Shown here in pieces: positions 1 to 6,684 of a DNA stretch of 11,010 nt (position 1 is its first letter; each line of letters opens with the position of its first letter). The DNA is from Sporichthyaceae bacterium. Lineage in GTDB: Bacteria > Actinomycetota > Actinomycetes > JACCYY01. Position numbers and translations under genes: made by a program. The DNA is taken from the NCBI GenBank assembly GCA_013696235.1, contig JACCYY010000323.1, positions 1 to 11,010 on the forward strand, read 5' to 3'. Below the pieces are notes generated by a model, which saw only the letters and a list, made by a program, of their open reading frames with translations, was not told the origin of the DNA and ran no database searches.

Positions 1-690
1 GTGCTGGCGCTGGCGACGGCACTCGCCGCGGGCGCGGCGGTCGCGGTGGTGCAGCTGCCCGGGCTGGGCGCGGACCCGGGCGACCCCGGCGGGCTGGCGA
101 GCAGCCCGCCGGCTGGTTCGGGTACGACGCCGGGGCCGAGCGCCACGACGCCAACCGCGACGGGTCCGTCGGTCGGCTCGACCCCACCGGCTGGTTCGTC
201 CCCACCGGTCGCCTCGACCCCGCCGGCGAGCTCATCCGCCGAGCCCGGAGCCCCCCTGCCCGACGGCTTCCGGCTGCACGAGGACGAGACCGGCTTCAGC
301 GTTGCCGTCCCGACCGACTGGGACGTGGTGCGCGACGACCCGCCGCGCGTGGACTTCGTGGACCCAGCCGGTGGCCGGTTCCTGCGGATCGACCAGACCG
401 ACACGCCGCAGGCCGACCCGTACGACGACTGGATCGCCCAGGAGCCCGCCGTCGCCGACCGGCTGACGGGCTACCAGCGCATCGAGATCGCGCGGGTGGA
501 CTACCGCGACTACGACGCCGCCGACTGGGAGTTCACGTACGGCACGTCCGGGACGCCGCACGTACTCAGCCGCAACCTGGTCACCGGGCCGATGGCGTAC
601 GCGATCTACTGGTCTGTCGACGACACACGGTGGGAGGAAAACCTCGCGGTGCTCGACGTGATCACCGAGTCGTTCCAGCCCGCCGCCTGA
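1..690 (+). CDS. Membrane-anchored protein C-terminal part, probably the extracellular tail of a Ser/Thr protein kinase (5' end likely outside the window)
   Basis: The frame is open from the first base, so the GTG at position 1 may be an internal Val codon rather than the start. Visible order: a hydrophobic Ala/Leu/Val segment (about residues 1-18) that fits a membrane anchor; a Pro/Ser/Thr/Gly-rich linker (about 24-86); then a folded domain (about 87-229) with GFSVAVPTDW, FLRIDQTD, ADWEFTY and YAIYWSVDDTRWEENL. A domain of this pattern is, from memory, common at the extracellular C terminus of PknB-like kinases of Streptomyces and relatives, after the transmembrane helix and linker. No kinase catalytic motif lies in the window, so the kinase assignment is inference. 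It could instead be a short secreted or membrane protein. It ends in TGA 34 bp before the acyl-CoA dehydrogenase gene; nothing indicates a shared function. Confidence 0.6.
   Translation: MLALATALAAGAAVAVVQLPGLGADPGDPGGLASSPPAGSGTTPGPSATTPTATGPSVGSTPPAGSSPPVASTPPASSSAEPGAPLPDGFRLHEDETGFSVAVPTDWDVVRDDPPRVDFVDPAGGRFLRIDQTDTPQADPYDDWIAQEPAVADRLTGYQRIEIARVDYRDYDAADWEFTYGTSGTPHVLSRNLVTGPMAYAIYWSVDDTRWEENLAVLDVITESFQPAA
178..237 (+). repeat. Imperfect 36-bp (12-residue) repeat inside the Pro/Ser/Thr linker
   Basis: The codons for S-T-P-P-A starting at 178 recur at 214, a 36-bp period, with related copies of the CCGGCTGGTTCG core near 109 and 187. It encodes part of a flexible, extracytoplasmic-type linker. 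Such low-complexity tracts vary in length between strains, so this is structural filler rather than a mobile repeat. Confidence 0.4.
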
Positions 691-701
691 GCGAGCGATG
701 C

Positions 702-717
702 TACTGGCGAGTAACAT
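702..717 (+). promoter_or_regulatory. Leaderless promoter -10 with overlapping TACT-N4-AGTA operator-like palindrome
   Basis: TACT (702-705) and AGTA (710-713) form an inverted repeat around GGCG. The right arm runs into TAACAT (712-717), a good TANNNT -10 hexamer whose last base is 7 nt before the ATG at 725. Transcription would therefore begin at or next to the start codon. No Shine-Dalgarno precedes that ATG, which agrees with a leaderless mRNA. No convincing -35 is visible (the expected place, about 688-694, reads roughly TGAGCG). A repressor bound here would block the promoter; a TetR-type fatty-acid regulator is a reasonable guess but is inference. Confidence 0.5.
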
Positions 718-724
718 CGCCGCC

Positions 725-2707
725 ATGACCACCCTGACCCACCGCGAGGCGTCGACGACCGCCGGCGAAGGCGCCGCCCTCCCGCTGGACGAGACCGGCG
801 TGAGCGAGCGCGAGGCCCGCGAGGTCGCCGAGGCAGCCCGCGAGGCCACCTGGAGCGCACCCAGCTTCGCCAAGGAGCTGTTCCTCGGCCGGTTCCGCCT
901 CGACCTCGTGCACCCGCTCCCCTCCACCGATCCGGCCCAGCAGGAGCGCGGGACGGCGTTCCTCGCCCGGCTGCGCGACTTCCTCGAGCTCGAGGTCGAC
1001 GGCGCCGCCATCGAGCGCGAGGCCTTCATCCCCGACGAGGTGCTCCGCGGGCTCGCCGGCATCGGCGCGCTCGGGATGAAGATCGACATCCAGTACGGCG
1101 GCCTCGGCCTCTCCCAGCTCGTGTTCAACCAGGCGCTCGCCATGATCGGCTCGGCGAACCCCGCGATGAGCGCGCTGGTCTCCGCCCACCAGTCGATCGG
1201 TGTTCCGCAACCGGTCAAGCTGTTCGGCACGGCGGAGCAGAAGCAGCGCTTCTTGCCACGGTGCGCAACCACCGACATCAGCGCGTTCCTCCTCACCGAG
1301 CCAGACGTCGGGTCCGATCCCGCGCGGCTCGCCACCACCGCCACCCCCACGGAGGACGGAACCGCGTACGTCCTGGACGGGCAGAAGCTCTGGACGACCA
1401 ACGGCGTCGTCGCGGGTCTCCTGGTCGTCATGGCCCGGGTCCCCAGGTCCGACGGGCACCGCGGCGGCATCACCGCGTTCGTGGTCGAGGGCGACGCACC
1501 CGGCGTCACGGTCGAGCACCGCAACGGGTTCCTGGGTCTGCGCGGCATCGAGAACGGGGTGACCCGGCTCGACCGCGTACGGGTCCCGGTCGAGGACCGG
1601 ATCGGCGCCGAAGGTGCCGGGCTCAAGATCGCGCTGACCACGCTCAACACCGGCCGGCTCTCGATCCCGGCCACGTGCGTCGGCGCGACCAAGTGGTGCA
1701 CGAGGGTCGCCCGCGAGTGGTCAGCGGCGCGCGTGCAGTGGGGCAAGCCGATCCACGAGCACGAAGCGGTGGCGACCAAGATCGCGTACATCGCGGCGAC
1801 CAGCTTCGCGCTGGAGTCCGTGCTCGAGCTGTCCTCACGGCTCGCGGACGCGGGCCAGACCGACATCCGGATCGAGGCAGCACTGGCCAAGCTGTACGCC
1901 TCCGAGCACGCCTGGCGGGTCGCGGACGAGTTGGTCCAGGTGCGTGGCGGGCGCGGGTACGAGACCGCCGACTCCCTGCGCGCCCGCGGCGAGCGCGGGA
2001 TCCAGGCCGAGCAGGTGCTCCGGGACCTGCGGATCAACCGGATCTTCGAGGGCTCGACCGAGATCATGCATCTCTTGATCGCCCGCGAGGCGGTAGACAC
2101 CCACCTCGCGGTGGCCGGCGACCTGATCGACCCGGACGCCGACCGCGCCGCGAAGGTCCGGGCGGTCGGGCGGGCGGCCAGGTTCTACGCCGGCTGGCTG
2201 CCCACGCTCGCGGTCGGGCCCGGGCACCGCCCCGGCGCGTACGCCGAGCTCGGCCGGCTCGCCACCCACCTCCGGTACGTCGAGCGCACCAGCCGCCGGC
2301 TGGCCCGCTGGACGTTCTACGGGATGACCCGGTGGCGGGGCACCATGGAGCGCCGCCAGGCCTACCTGGCCCGCCTCGTCGACATCGGTGCTGAGCTGTT
2401 CGCGATCACCGCCACCTGCGTCCGCGCGCATGACCTGGAGCGCGAGGGCGGCCCGGAGGCAGCGACCGCCGTCGACCTCGCCGACGCGTTCTGCGGCCAG
2501 TCCCGTACGCGCGTCGCGACGCTCTTCATCGCGCTGCGGCGCAACACCGATCGGGCCGACGGGCGGCTGGCCCGACGCGTCGTCGACGGCGACTTCGCCT
2601 GGCAGGAGGCCGGCCTGGTCGACGAGCCCGACGACCGGCCATGGATCGCCTCGACCGCATTGTCCGCCGACCCGCCGGACAACGTGCACCGCAACCCCCT
2701 GGGCTGA
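725..2707 (+). CDS. Acyl-CoA dehydrogenase, long VLCAD-like form
   Basis: FAD-dependent alpha,beta-dehydrogenation of an acyl-CoA, the first step of beta-oxidation; cytoplasmic. The 661 residues contain an N-terminal helical domain with YGGLGLS, the FAD/substrate signature TEPDVGSDPA (191-200), KLWTTNG, VRGGRGYE (406-413), and RIFEGSTEI, in which Glu442 aligns with the catalytic base of the MCAD/VLCAD group. About 190 residues follow the catalytic core, so the protein is much longer than the usual 380-400 residue enzymes and resembles VLCAD-type proteins with an extra C-terminal helical domain. I chose the ATG at 725 because it lies 7 nt after a -10 box; an in-frame ATG at 698 would add nine residues but lies upstream of that promoter. 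Substrate chain length cannot be read from the sequence. The gene is not obviously linked to the glycan genes downstream. Confidence 0.93.
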   Translation: MTTLTHREASTTAGEGAALPLDETGVSEREAREVAEAAREATWSAPSFAKELFLGRFRLDLVHPLPSTDPAQQERGTAFLARLRDFLELEVDGAAIEREAFIPDEVLRGLAGIGALGMKIDIQYGGLGLSQLVFNQALAMIGSANPAMSALVSAHQSIGVPQPVKLFGTAEQKQRFLPRCATTDISAFLLTEPDVGSDPARLATTATPTEDGTAYVLDGQKLWTTNGVVAGLLVVMARVPRSDGHRGGITAFVVEGDAPGVTVEHRNGFLGLRGIENGVTRLDRVRVPVEDRIGAEGAGLKIALTTLNTGRLSIPATCVGATKWCTRVAREWSAARVQWGKPIHEHEAVATKIAYIAATSFALESVLELSSRLADAGQTDIRIEAALAKLYASEHAWRVADELVQVRGGRGYETADSLRARGERGIQAEQVLRDLRINRIFEGSTEIMHLLIAREAVDTHLAVAGDLIDPDADRAAKVRAVGRAARFYAGWLPTLAVGPGHRPGAYAELGRLATHLRYVERTSRRLARWTFYGMTRWRGTMERRQAYLARLVDIGAELFAITATCVRAHDLEREGGPEAATAVDLADAFCGQSRTRVATLFIALRRNTDRADGRLARRVVDGDFAWQEAGLVDEPDDRPWIASTALSADPPDNVHRNPLG

Positions 2708-2713
2708 GGCCTT

Positions 2714-2729
2714 GGGGGGCGAGACCCCC
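2714..2729 (+). other. GC-rich hairpin between the acyl-CoA dehydrogenase and GT4 genes
   Basis: GGGGG (2715-2719) pairs with CCCCC (2725-2729) across a CGAGA loop, inside the 37-bp gap and just before the ribosome-binding site of the next gene. There is no T-tract, so intrinsic termination is uncertain. It could weaken read-through or shield the Shine-Dalgarno, or have no role. Confidence 0.3.
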
Positions 2730-2732
2730 TGC

Positions 2733-2737
2733 GAGGA
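2733..2737 (+). promoter_or_regulatory. Ribosome-binding site that sets the GT4 start
   Basis: GAGGA lies 7 nt upstream of the GTG at 2745. It supports that start over the longer in-frame extension, which runs back inside the acyl-CoA dehydrogenase gene. Confidence 0.65.
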
Positions 2738-2744
2738 TGCCCGG

Positions 2745-3827
2745 GTGAGGGTGGGGCTCGACGCGACGCCGCTGCTCGGCGTGCGGACAGGCATCGGGCA
2801 GTACGTGAACCACCTCGTCGACGCGCTGGCCACCACGCCGGGCGGGCCGGACCTCACGCTGACGGCGTTCACGCTGCGCGGGGCCCGAGCACTCACCGCT
2901 CCCGATGGTCACCGGGTCCGGCAGCGGCCAGTCCCGGCCCGGCTGCTGCAGTCGCTCTGGGCTCGGGCCGAGGTCCCACCGGTGGAACTGCTGGCCGGGC
3001 CGTGCGACGTGTTCCACGCGACCAACTTCGTGCTCCCGCCCACCCGGCGAGCGGTCGGTGTGGTGACCGTGCACGACCTCGCGTTCCTGCGCCACACCGA
3101 CACGGTGAGCGCTGCGTCGCTGCGCTACCGCGAGCTGGTGCCGCGCTCGGTCGCCAGGGCGGCGCTGGTGCTCTGCCCGGCCGAGTCGACCTCCGCCGAC
3201 GTTGCTGCCGAGTACGGGCTGTCCCCAGATCGGGTCGTCGCGACGCCACTCGGCGTGAGCGAGGCGTGGCGCACCGCGCAACCGTTGACAACGACCGAGC
3301 GAACCGTGCTCGGCGTCCCCGAGCGGTACGTGCTCTTCGTCGGCAGCCGTGAGCCGCGCAAGCGCCTACCCGACCTGCTCGCAGCGCACCGGCAGGCTCG
3401 CGCCGCCGACGACGCAGTCCCACCGCTGGTCCTGGCCGGCCCGCCCGGGTGGGGCGACGAGGTGGACGCCGGGGACGCGATCAGCACCGGCTACCTGGAC
3501 GCGTCCACCCTCCGCGCGCTCGTGGCCGGGGCGACGTCTCTCGTGAGTCCCTCGACCTACGAGGGCTTCGGTCTCCCCGTGCTGGAGGCGCTGGCCTGCG
3601 GGACGCCGGTGGTGGCCAGCGACCTGGCGGTGCACCGGGAGATCAGCGGCGGGCACGCCGACCTCGTGCCGGTGGGTGAGGTCGACGCGCTCGCGGCGGC
3701 GCTCGTCCGCGCCGGGCACGCGAGACGGGACGAGGGTGCAGCCGACCGGCGGGTCTGGGCAGCCGCGTTCACCTGGCGTCGGTGCGCGGTGGCGACGATC
3801 GCCGCGTACGAGCGCGCCCTGGGTTGA
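2745..3827 (+). CDS. GT4-family glycosyltransferase (glycosyltransferase group 1)
   Basis: A retaining, nucleotide-sugar-dependent glycosyltransferase of GT-B fold, probably acting on the cytoplasmic face of the membrane in glycan assembly. The protein has 360 residues, normal for GT4. The N-terminal half has the glycine loop RTGIGQYV (14-21) and VTVHDLAF with His110-Asp111. The C-terminal half opens with YVLFVGSREPRKRL (195-208), carrying basic residues expected near the donor phosphates, and holds the EX7E motif in YEGFGLPVLEALACGTP (Glu273 and Glu281). The start is the GTG with a good ribosome-binding site; the open frame continues upstream but overlaps the preceding gene. The 3' end overlaps the convergent YfhO-like gene by 59 bp. 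Donor and acceptor sugars are unknown; mannosyl- or rhamnosyltransferase would fit the family. It may be co-transcribed with the acyl-CoA dehydrogenase gene 37 bp upstream, but the roles look unrelated. Confidence 0.92.
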   Translation: MRVGLDATPLLGVRTGIGQYVNHLVDALATTPGGPDLTLTAFTLRGARALTAPDGHRVRQRPVPARLLQSLWARAEVPPVELLAGPCDVFHATNFVLPPTRRAVGVVTVHDLAFLRHTDTVSAASLRYRELVPRSVARAALVLCPAESTSADVAAEYGLSPDRVVATPLGVSEAWRTAQPLTTTERTVLGVPERYVLFVGSREPRKRLPDLLAAHRQARAADDAVPPLVLAGPPGWGDEVDAGDAISTGYLDASTLRALVAGATSLVSPSTYEGFGLPVLEALACGTPVVASDLAVHREISGGHADLVPVGEVDALAAALVRAGHARRDEGAADRRVWAAAFTWRRCAVATIAAYERALG

Positions 3828-6642
3828 TCAGGACCAGGAGGACCAGCGCCACCGCGGTCGCGATCGAGATGATCAGTCCGGCCCCGCCACGTGGAGCGTC
3901 ATAGGTGATCATGATCTCGTGCTCGCCCGCCGGGGTGGCGACCGCGACCACCGCGTGGTCTGCCGCCCTGAGCTGGACCGGCTCGCCGTCGAGCGTGGCC
4001 CGGAACGAGTCTTGCAGCGCGTCAGCGACGACGACGTAGCCGGCGCCGTCTGCATCGACCCGGACCCGGATCGTGTCGCCGGAGTCCTCGAGCACCTCGA
4101 CGGCTGCGCTCGACCCGTCCGCTTCGGGTCCTGGCTCGGCGAGCAGGACGTCGGCCTCCTCGCCCGCGAGCATCCGGCCGATCGCGGTCGGGCCGTCGGG
4201 CTCGACCGCGGACGTGCCGGCCCACCGGATCCGCGGCAGCGCATCCTCGCGCTCGTACACGACTGCCTCGTCCGACCGCAGCATCTCGAGCGAGTCGCCG
4301 CCCGGCCGGACGACGACCAGCTGCGGTACACCGCCGGACCCGGCCAGCAGCACGGTGTGATCTGCCCGCAACGTGAGCTCGACGGTGAGTGGTCGGGACG
4401 CGGCGACGTCCTCGCCGGCCAGCGCGACGACCACGTCGCCCGGCTTGGTCCGATCGCGCAGGAGCCGAGCCCCAGCCAGCTCGACCGCACCGGCCTGGTC
4501 GACCACCCGGGCCTCGACGCGGGCCGGCACGTCCAGGTCGGACGGTGTCTCGGCGAGCGCCACCCCGACGCCCCGCAGCGGGCCACCGTCGAGCTCGAAC
4601 CGCAGCGTGCTGCCCGGCGTCCAGACGACCTGCTGCGCGCTCCCGCCGACCGTGGTGCGCACGCCGGCGACCTCGGACTCCGGCGGCGAGACCAGGTAGG
4701 TCACGCCGAGACGGTCGAGCAGGGCGGCGCCGGCGACCGCGCTCGGGACGCTCGGCTCGGCCAGCGTGGGAGCGACGAACGCGTCCGGGTCGACCGCGCG
4801 CAGAAGCTCGGCGAAGGACTCGCGCATGAACGCGTGCCCGGAGAGCGAGCGCAGGCCGTACGCGACGTTCGACCCCGGCATGAGCGCGTCGTCAGCAGCG
4901 AGGTAGCGGTCGTGACCGACGTTGGCCGCGAGGAACCGGTGGGTGTCGGTGACCGGGTAGAAGTCCTCGCGGGGAACCTCGGGCCAGAACGGGACGACGA
5001 CCATGATCGCCTGCCCGAGCACGACGGCTGGGACCAGCACGAGACCGGCCAGCCGCCAGCCGCCTCGTCGGGTCCGGGCCAGGATGACGCCGACCAGCGC
5101 CGCCACGCCGAGGCCGGCTGCGATCATGATCCGGGTCCCGTAGTAGCCGTAGAAGCCGCCGTCGATCGCGTACCGCAGCCCGTGCGCGATCAGTGCGATG
5201 GTCGCGACGGCGAGGACCGCCCACGCGCCCGCCCGCGCGACGCGTGCCCGCCGCTCGCCGGCGGTTCCACGCCAGAGCTCGCGCAGCCGCACCTGGACCG
5301 GCTCGGAGCGGAGCAGCGCGTCGAATCCCACGGCGGCCAGGACGGCTACCAGGAAGCCGAGCACCGAGCGGGCCCGGCCGATCGGGTTCATGTCCAGGAA
5401 CGGCAGCCGTTGCAGGAGGGTCAGCCACGGCCCGCCCGCGTAGATCGCGACGCCCCAGACAAGCGTGGCGACGATCAAGAAGGTGCGCACACCTCGCCGC
5501 GACACCTGGTCGCGGTGCTCGGCCCGGGCTGCCCGGAACCCGGTGATCATCCCGATCCCGGCGAGCAGGACGACCGCGACGCCGGCGTACGAGAACGACT
5601 CGATCGGGTTGCGCGGGCCGAGCCACCCGATGCGCGCGTTGGTGGTGCCCATCGCGTCCGGGGCGAGCATGGTCACGAGCGAGGCGAGCGGGAGGAAGTT
5701 CTCGGCGTCCTGGTCGCGCGGCCCGACATAGGTCTGGCCGAGCAGGTCGAGGAACGGCAGCAGCTGCACGGCGACCAGCAGCGCGCCGGCCGCGACGCCG
5801 GCGATCGCGAGGCCACCGCTCGTGAGCAGCCGGCCCAGGCGGTGCCGCTCGAGCACCGCGAGCCGCACCAGCACGTACGCCGCACCGGTGTAGAGCGCGT
5901 ACGTCGTCACGGCCGGGAACCCACCGGCAAGCATGGCTCCGACGACCGCCGCGACCAGCGCGGCGCTGCGCCCGTTGCGGGTCTGCAGCAGCCGCTCGAG
6001 CGCCCAGAACAGCGCCGGCACGAACGCGGCCACCCGGGTCTGCGGCCAGTTCGTCCAGGCGACCATGAAGCCTGACGTCGCGAACGCGAGCCCACCCATC
6101 CACCCGGCCGCACGACCGAGCCCGAGCCGGCGGGTGAACAGGACCATTCCGCCGATTGTCACGACGATCTCGAGCAGCTTGCCGTAGGCCGGCGCGAGCC
6201 AGAGCGGCAGCACCACGTACGGAGCGGTGAGCGGCGAGTACAGCGCGAGGTTCGGCGTGGCCGCGACCTCGAAACCGCCGGACTGCAGGTCCGACCACTG
6301 CGCCACGTCGCCGTCGCGGAGCCGGCTGACGAACTCGTACGCTCCTGGCAGCACCGCGTCGATCGGGTCCTGCACGTAGTCGTTCTCAGCGCTGAAGCCC
6401 GGCGGCACCTGGGCCGACCACGGCGCCACCCGGTAGACGACATCCGAGCTCGCGAACACCCGAAGCCCCAGCAGCGACTGCCCGAGCCCGGCGACCACGA
6501 GCACGACGGCCGCGGCGAACGTCACCCAACCGATCCGCCGGTCCAGCCGGTCGCCCGCAGCCCGGTCGCCGTCAGTGGCGACTGGGTGGGGATCGATCGA
6601 GGTCACGGGCTGGCGGTCCACTCCGTCGGCTCCCGGGAGCAT
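3769..6642 (-). CDS. YfhO-family GT-C membrane glycosyltransferase
   Basis: Large integral membrane protein of 957 residues. A hydrophilic N terminus (about 1-36) precedes a first helix (about 38-60), then a large loop (61-130) with DVVYRVAPW, NDYVQDPIDAVLPG and LRDGDVAQWSDLQSGG. This resembles the Asp-rich, catalytic-type first loop of GT-C and YfhO proteins. Roughly ten or more helices follow to about residue 550, then a soluble domain (about 551-920) starting at EDFYPVTDTHRFL, and one last helix (about 922-942) with a basic tail. Known YfhO members of Firmicutes transfer a sugar from a polyprenyl-phosphate carrier to teichoic acid outside the cell; a similar role in decorating the exported polysaccharide is inferred here. 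The ATG at 6642 lacks a good Shine-Dalgarno. The GTG at 6621 has GGGAG 8 nt upstream and is a serious alternative start, giving 950 residues. The frame is open back to 7596, but that part lies opposite the GT2 gene and is spurious. Confidence 0.88.
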   Translation of the reverse strand: MLPGADGVDRQPVTSIDPHPVATDGDRAAGDRLDRRIGWVTFAAAVVLVVAGLGQSLLGLRVFASSDVVYRVAPWSAQVPPGFSAENDYVQDPIDAVLPGAYEFVSRLRDGDVAQWSDLQSGGFEVAATPNLALYSPLTAPYVVLPLWLAPAYGKLLEIVVTIGGMVLFTRRLGLGRAAGWMGGLAFATSGFMVAWTNWPQTRVAAFVPALFWALERLLQTRNGRSAALVAAVVGAMLAGGFPAVTTYALYTGAAYVLVRLAVLERHRLGRLLTSGGLAIAGVAAGALLVAVQLLPFLDLLGQTYVGPRDQDAENFLPLASLVTMLAPDAMGTTNARIGWLGPRNPIESFSYAGVAVVLLAGIGMITGFRAARAEHRDQVSRRGVRTFLIVATLVWGVAIYAGGPWLTLLQRLPFLDMNPIGRARSVLGFLVAVLAAVGFDALLRSEPVQVRLRELWRGTAGERRARVARAGAWAVLAVATIALIAHGLRYAIDGGFYGYYGTRIMIAAGLGVAALVGVILARTRRGGWRLAGLVLVPAVVLGQAIMVVVPFWPEVPREDFYPVTDTHRFLAANVGHDRYLAADDALMPGSNVAYGLRSLSGHAFMRESFAELLRAVDPDAFVAPTLAEPSVPSAVAGAALLDRLGVTYLVSPPESEVAGVRTTVGGSAQQVVWTPGSTLRFELDGGPLRGVGVALAETPSDLDVPARVEARVVDQAGAVELAGARLLRDRTKPGDVVVALAGEDVAASRPLTVELTLRADHTVLLAGSGGVPQLVVVRPGGDSLEMLRSDEAVVYEREDALPRIRWAGTSAVEPDGPTAIGRMLAGEEADVLLAEPGPEADGSSAAVEVLEDSGDTIRVRVDADGAGYVVVADALQDSFRATLDGEPVQLRAADHAVVAVATPAGEHEIMITYDAPRGGAGLIISIATAVALVLLVLINPGRARTRRSSPPRTDAR

Positions 6643-6671
6643 AACCGTCGCGCCGGCCCGGCCCCGGCACC

Positions 6672-6677
6672 TAGGGT
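6672..6677 (+). promoter_or_regulatory. -10 box of a leaderless promoter for the GT2 gene, in the divergent YfhO/GT2 region
   Basis: TAGGGT fits TANNNT and ends 7 nt before the GTG at 6685, the spacing expected for transcription starting at the start codon. No Shine-Dalgarno precedes that GTG and no clear -35 is visible. The box overlaps a CCTAGG palindrome (6671-6676). The whole head-to-head gap between the two starts is only 42 bp, so both promoters must overlap or extend into coding sequence. Confidence 0.45.
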
Positions 6678-6684
6678 CCGGGTC

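Noticed and set aside
232..2100. 622-residue open frame on the - strand
   Set aside because: Antisense to the acyl-CoA dehydrogenase and the membrane-protein tail; Ser/Arg-rich low-complexity translation with no family resemblance.
2388..2744. N-terminal extension of the GT4 frame into the acyl-CoA dehydrogenase gene
   Set aside because: The GT4 fold begins right after the GTG at 2745, which has its own ribosome-binding site; the extension is Ser/Arg/Pro-rich shadow.
3818..3838. Short hairpin CCTGG/CCAGG at the convergent end of the GT4 and YfhO genes
   Set aside because: Only five base pairs with an 11-nt loop and no T-tract; not distinguishable from chance in this composition.
3676..6075. 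799-residue open frame on the + strand
   Set aside because: It lies opposite the YfhO gene and is a long stop-free shadow typical of high GC: rich in Arg, Gly, Asp and Pro, no recognisable motif, no ribosome-binding site.
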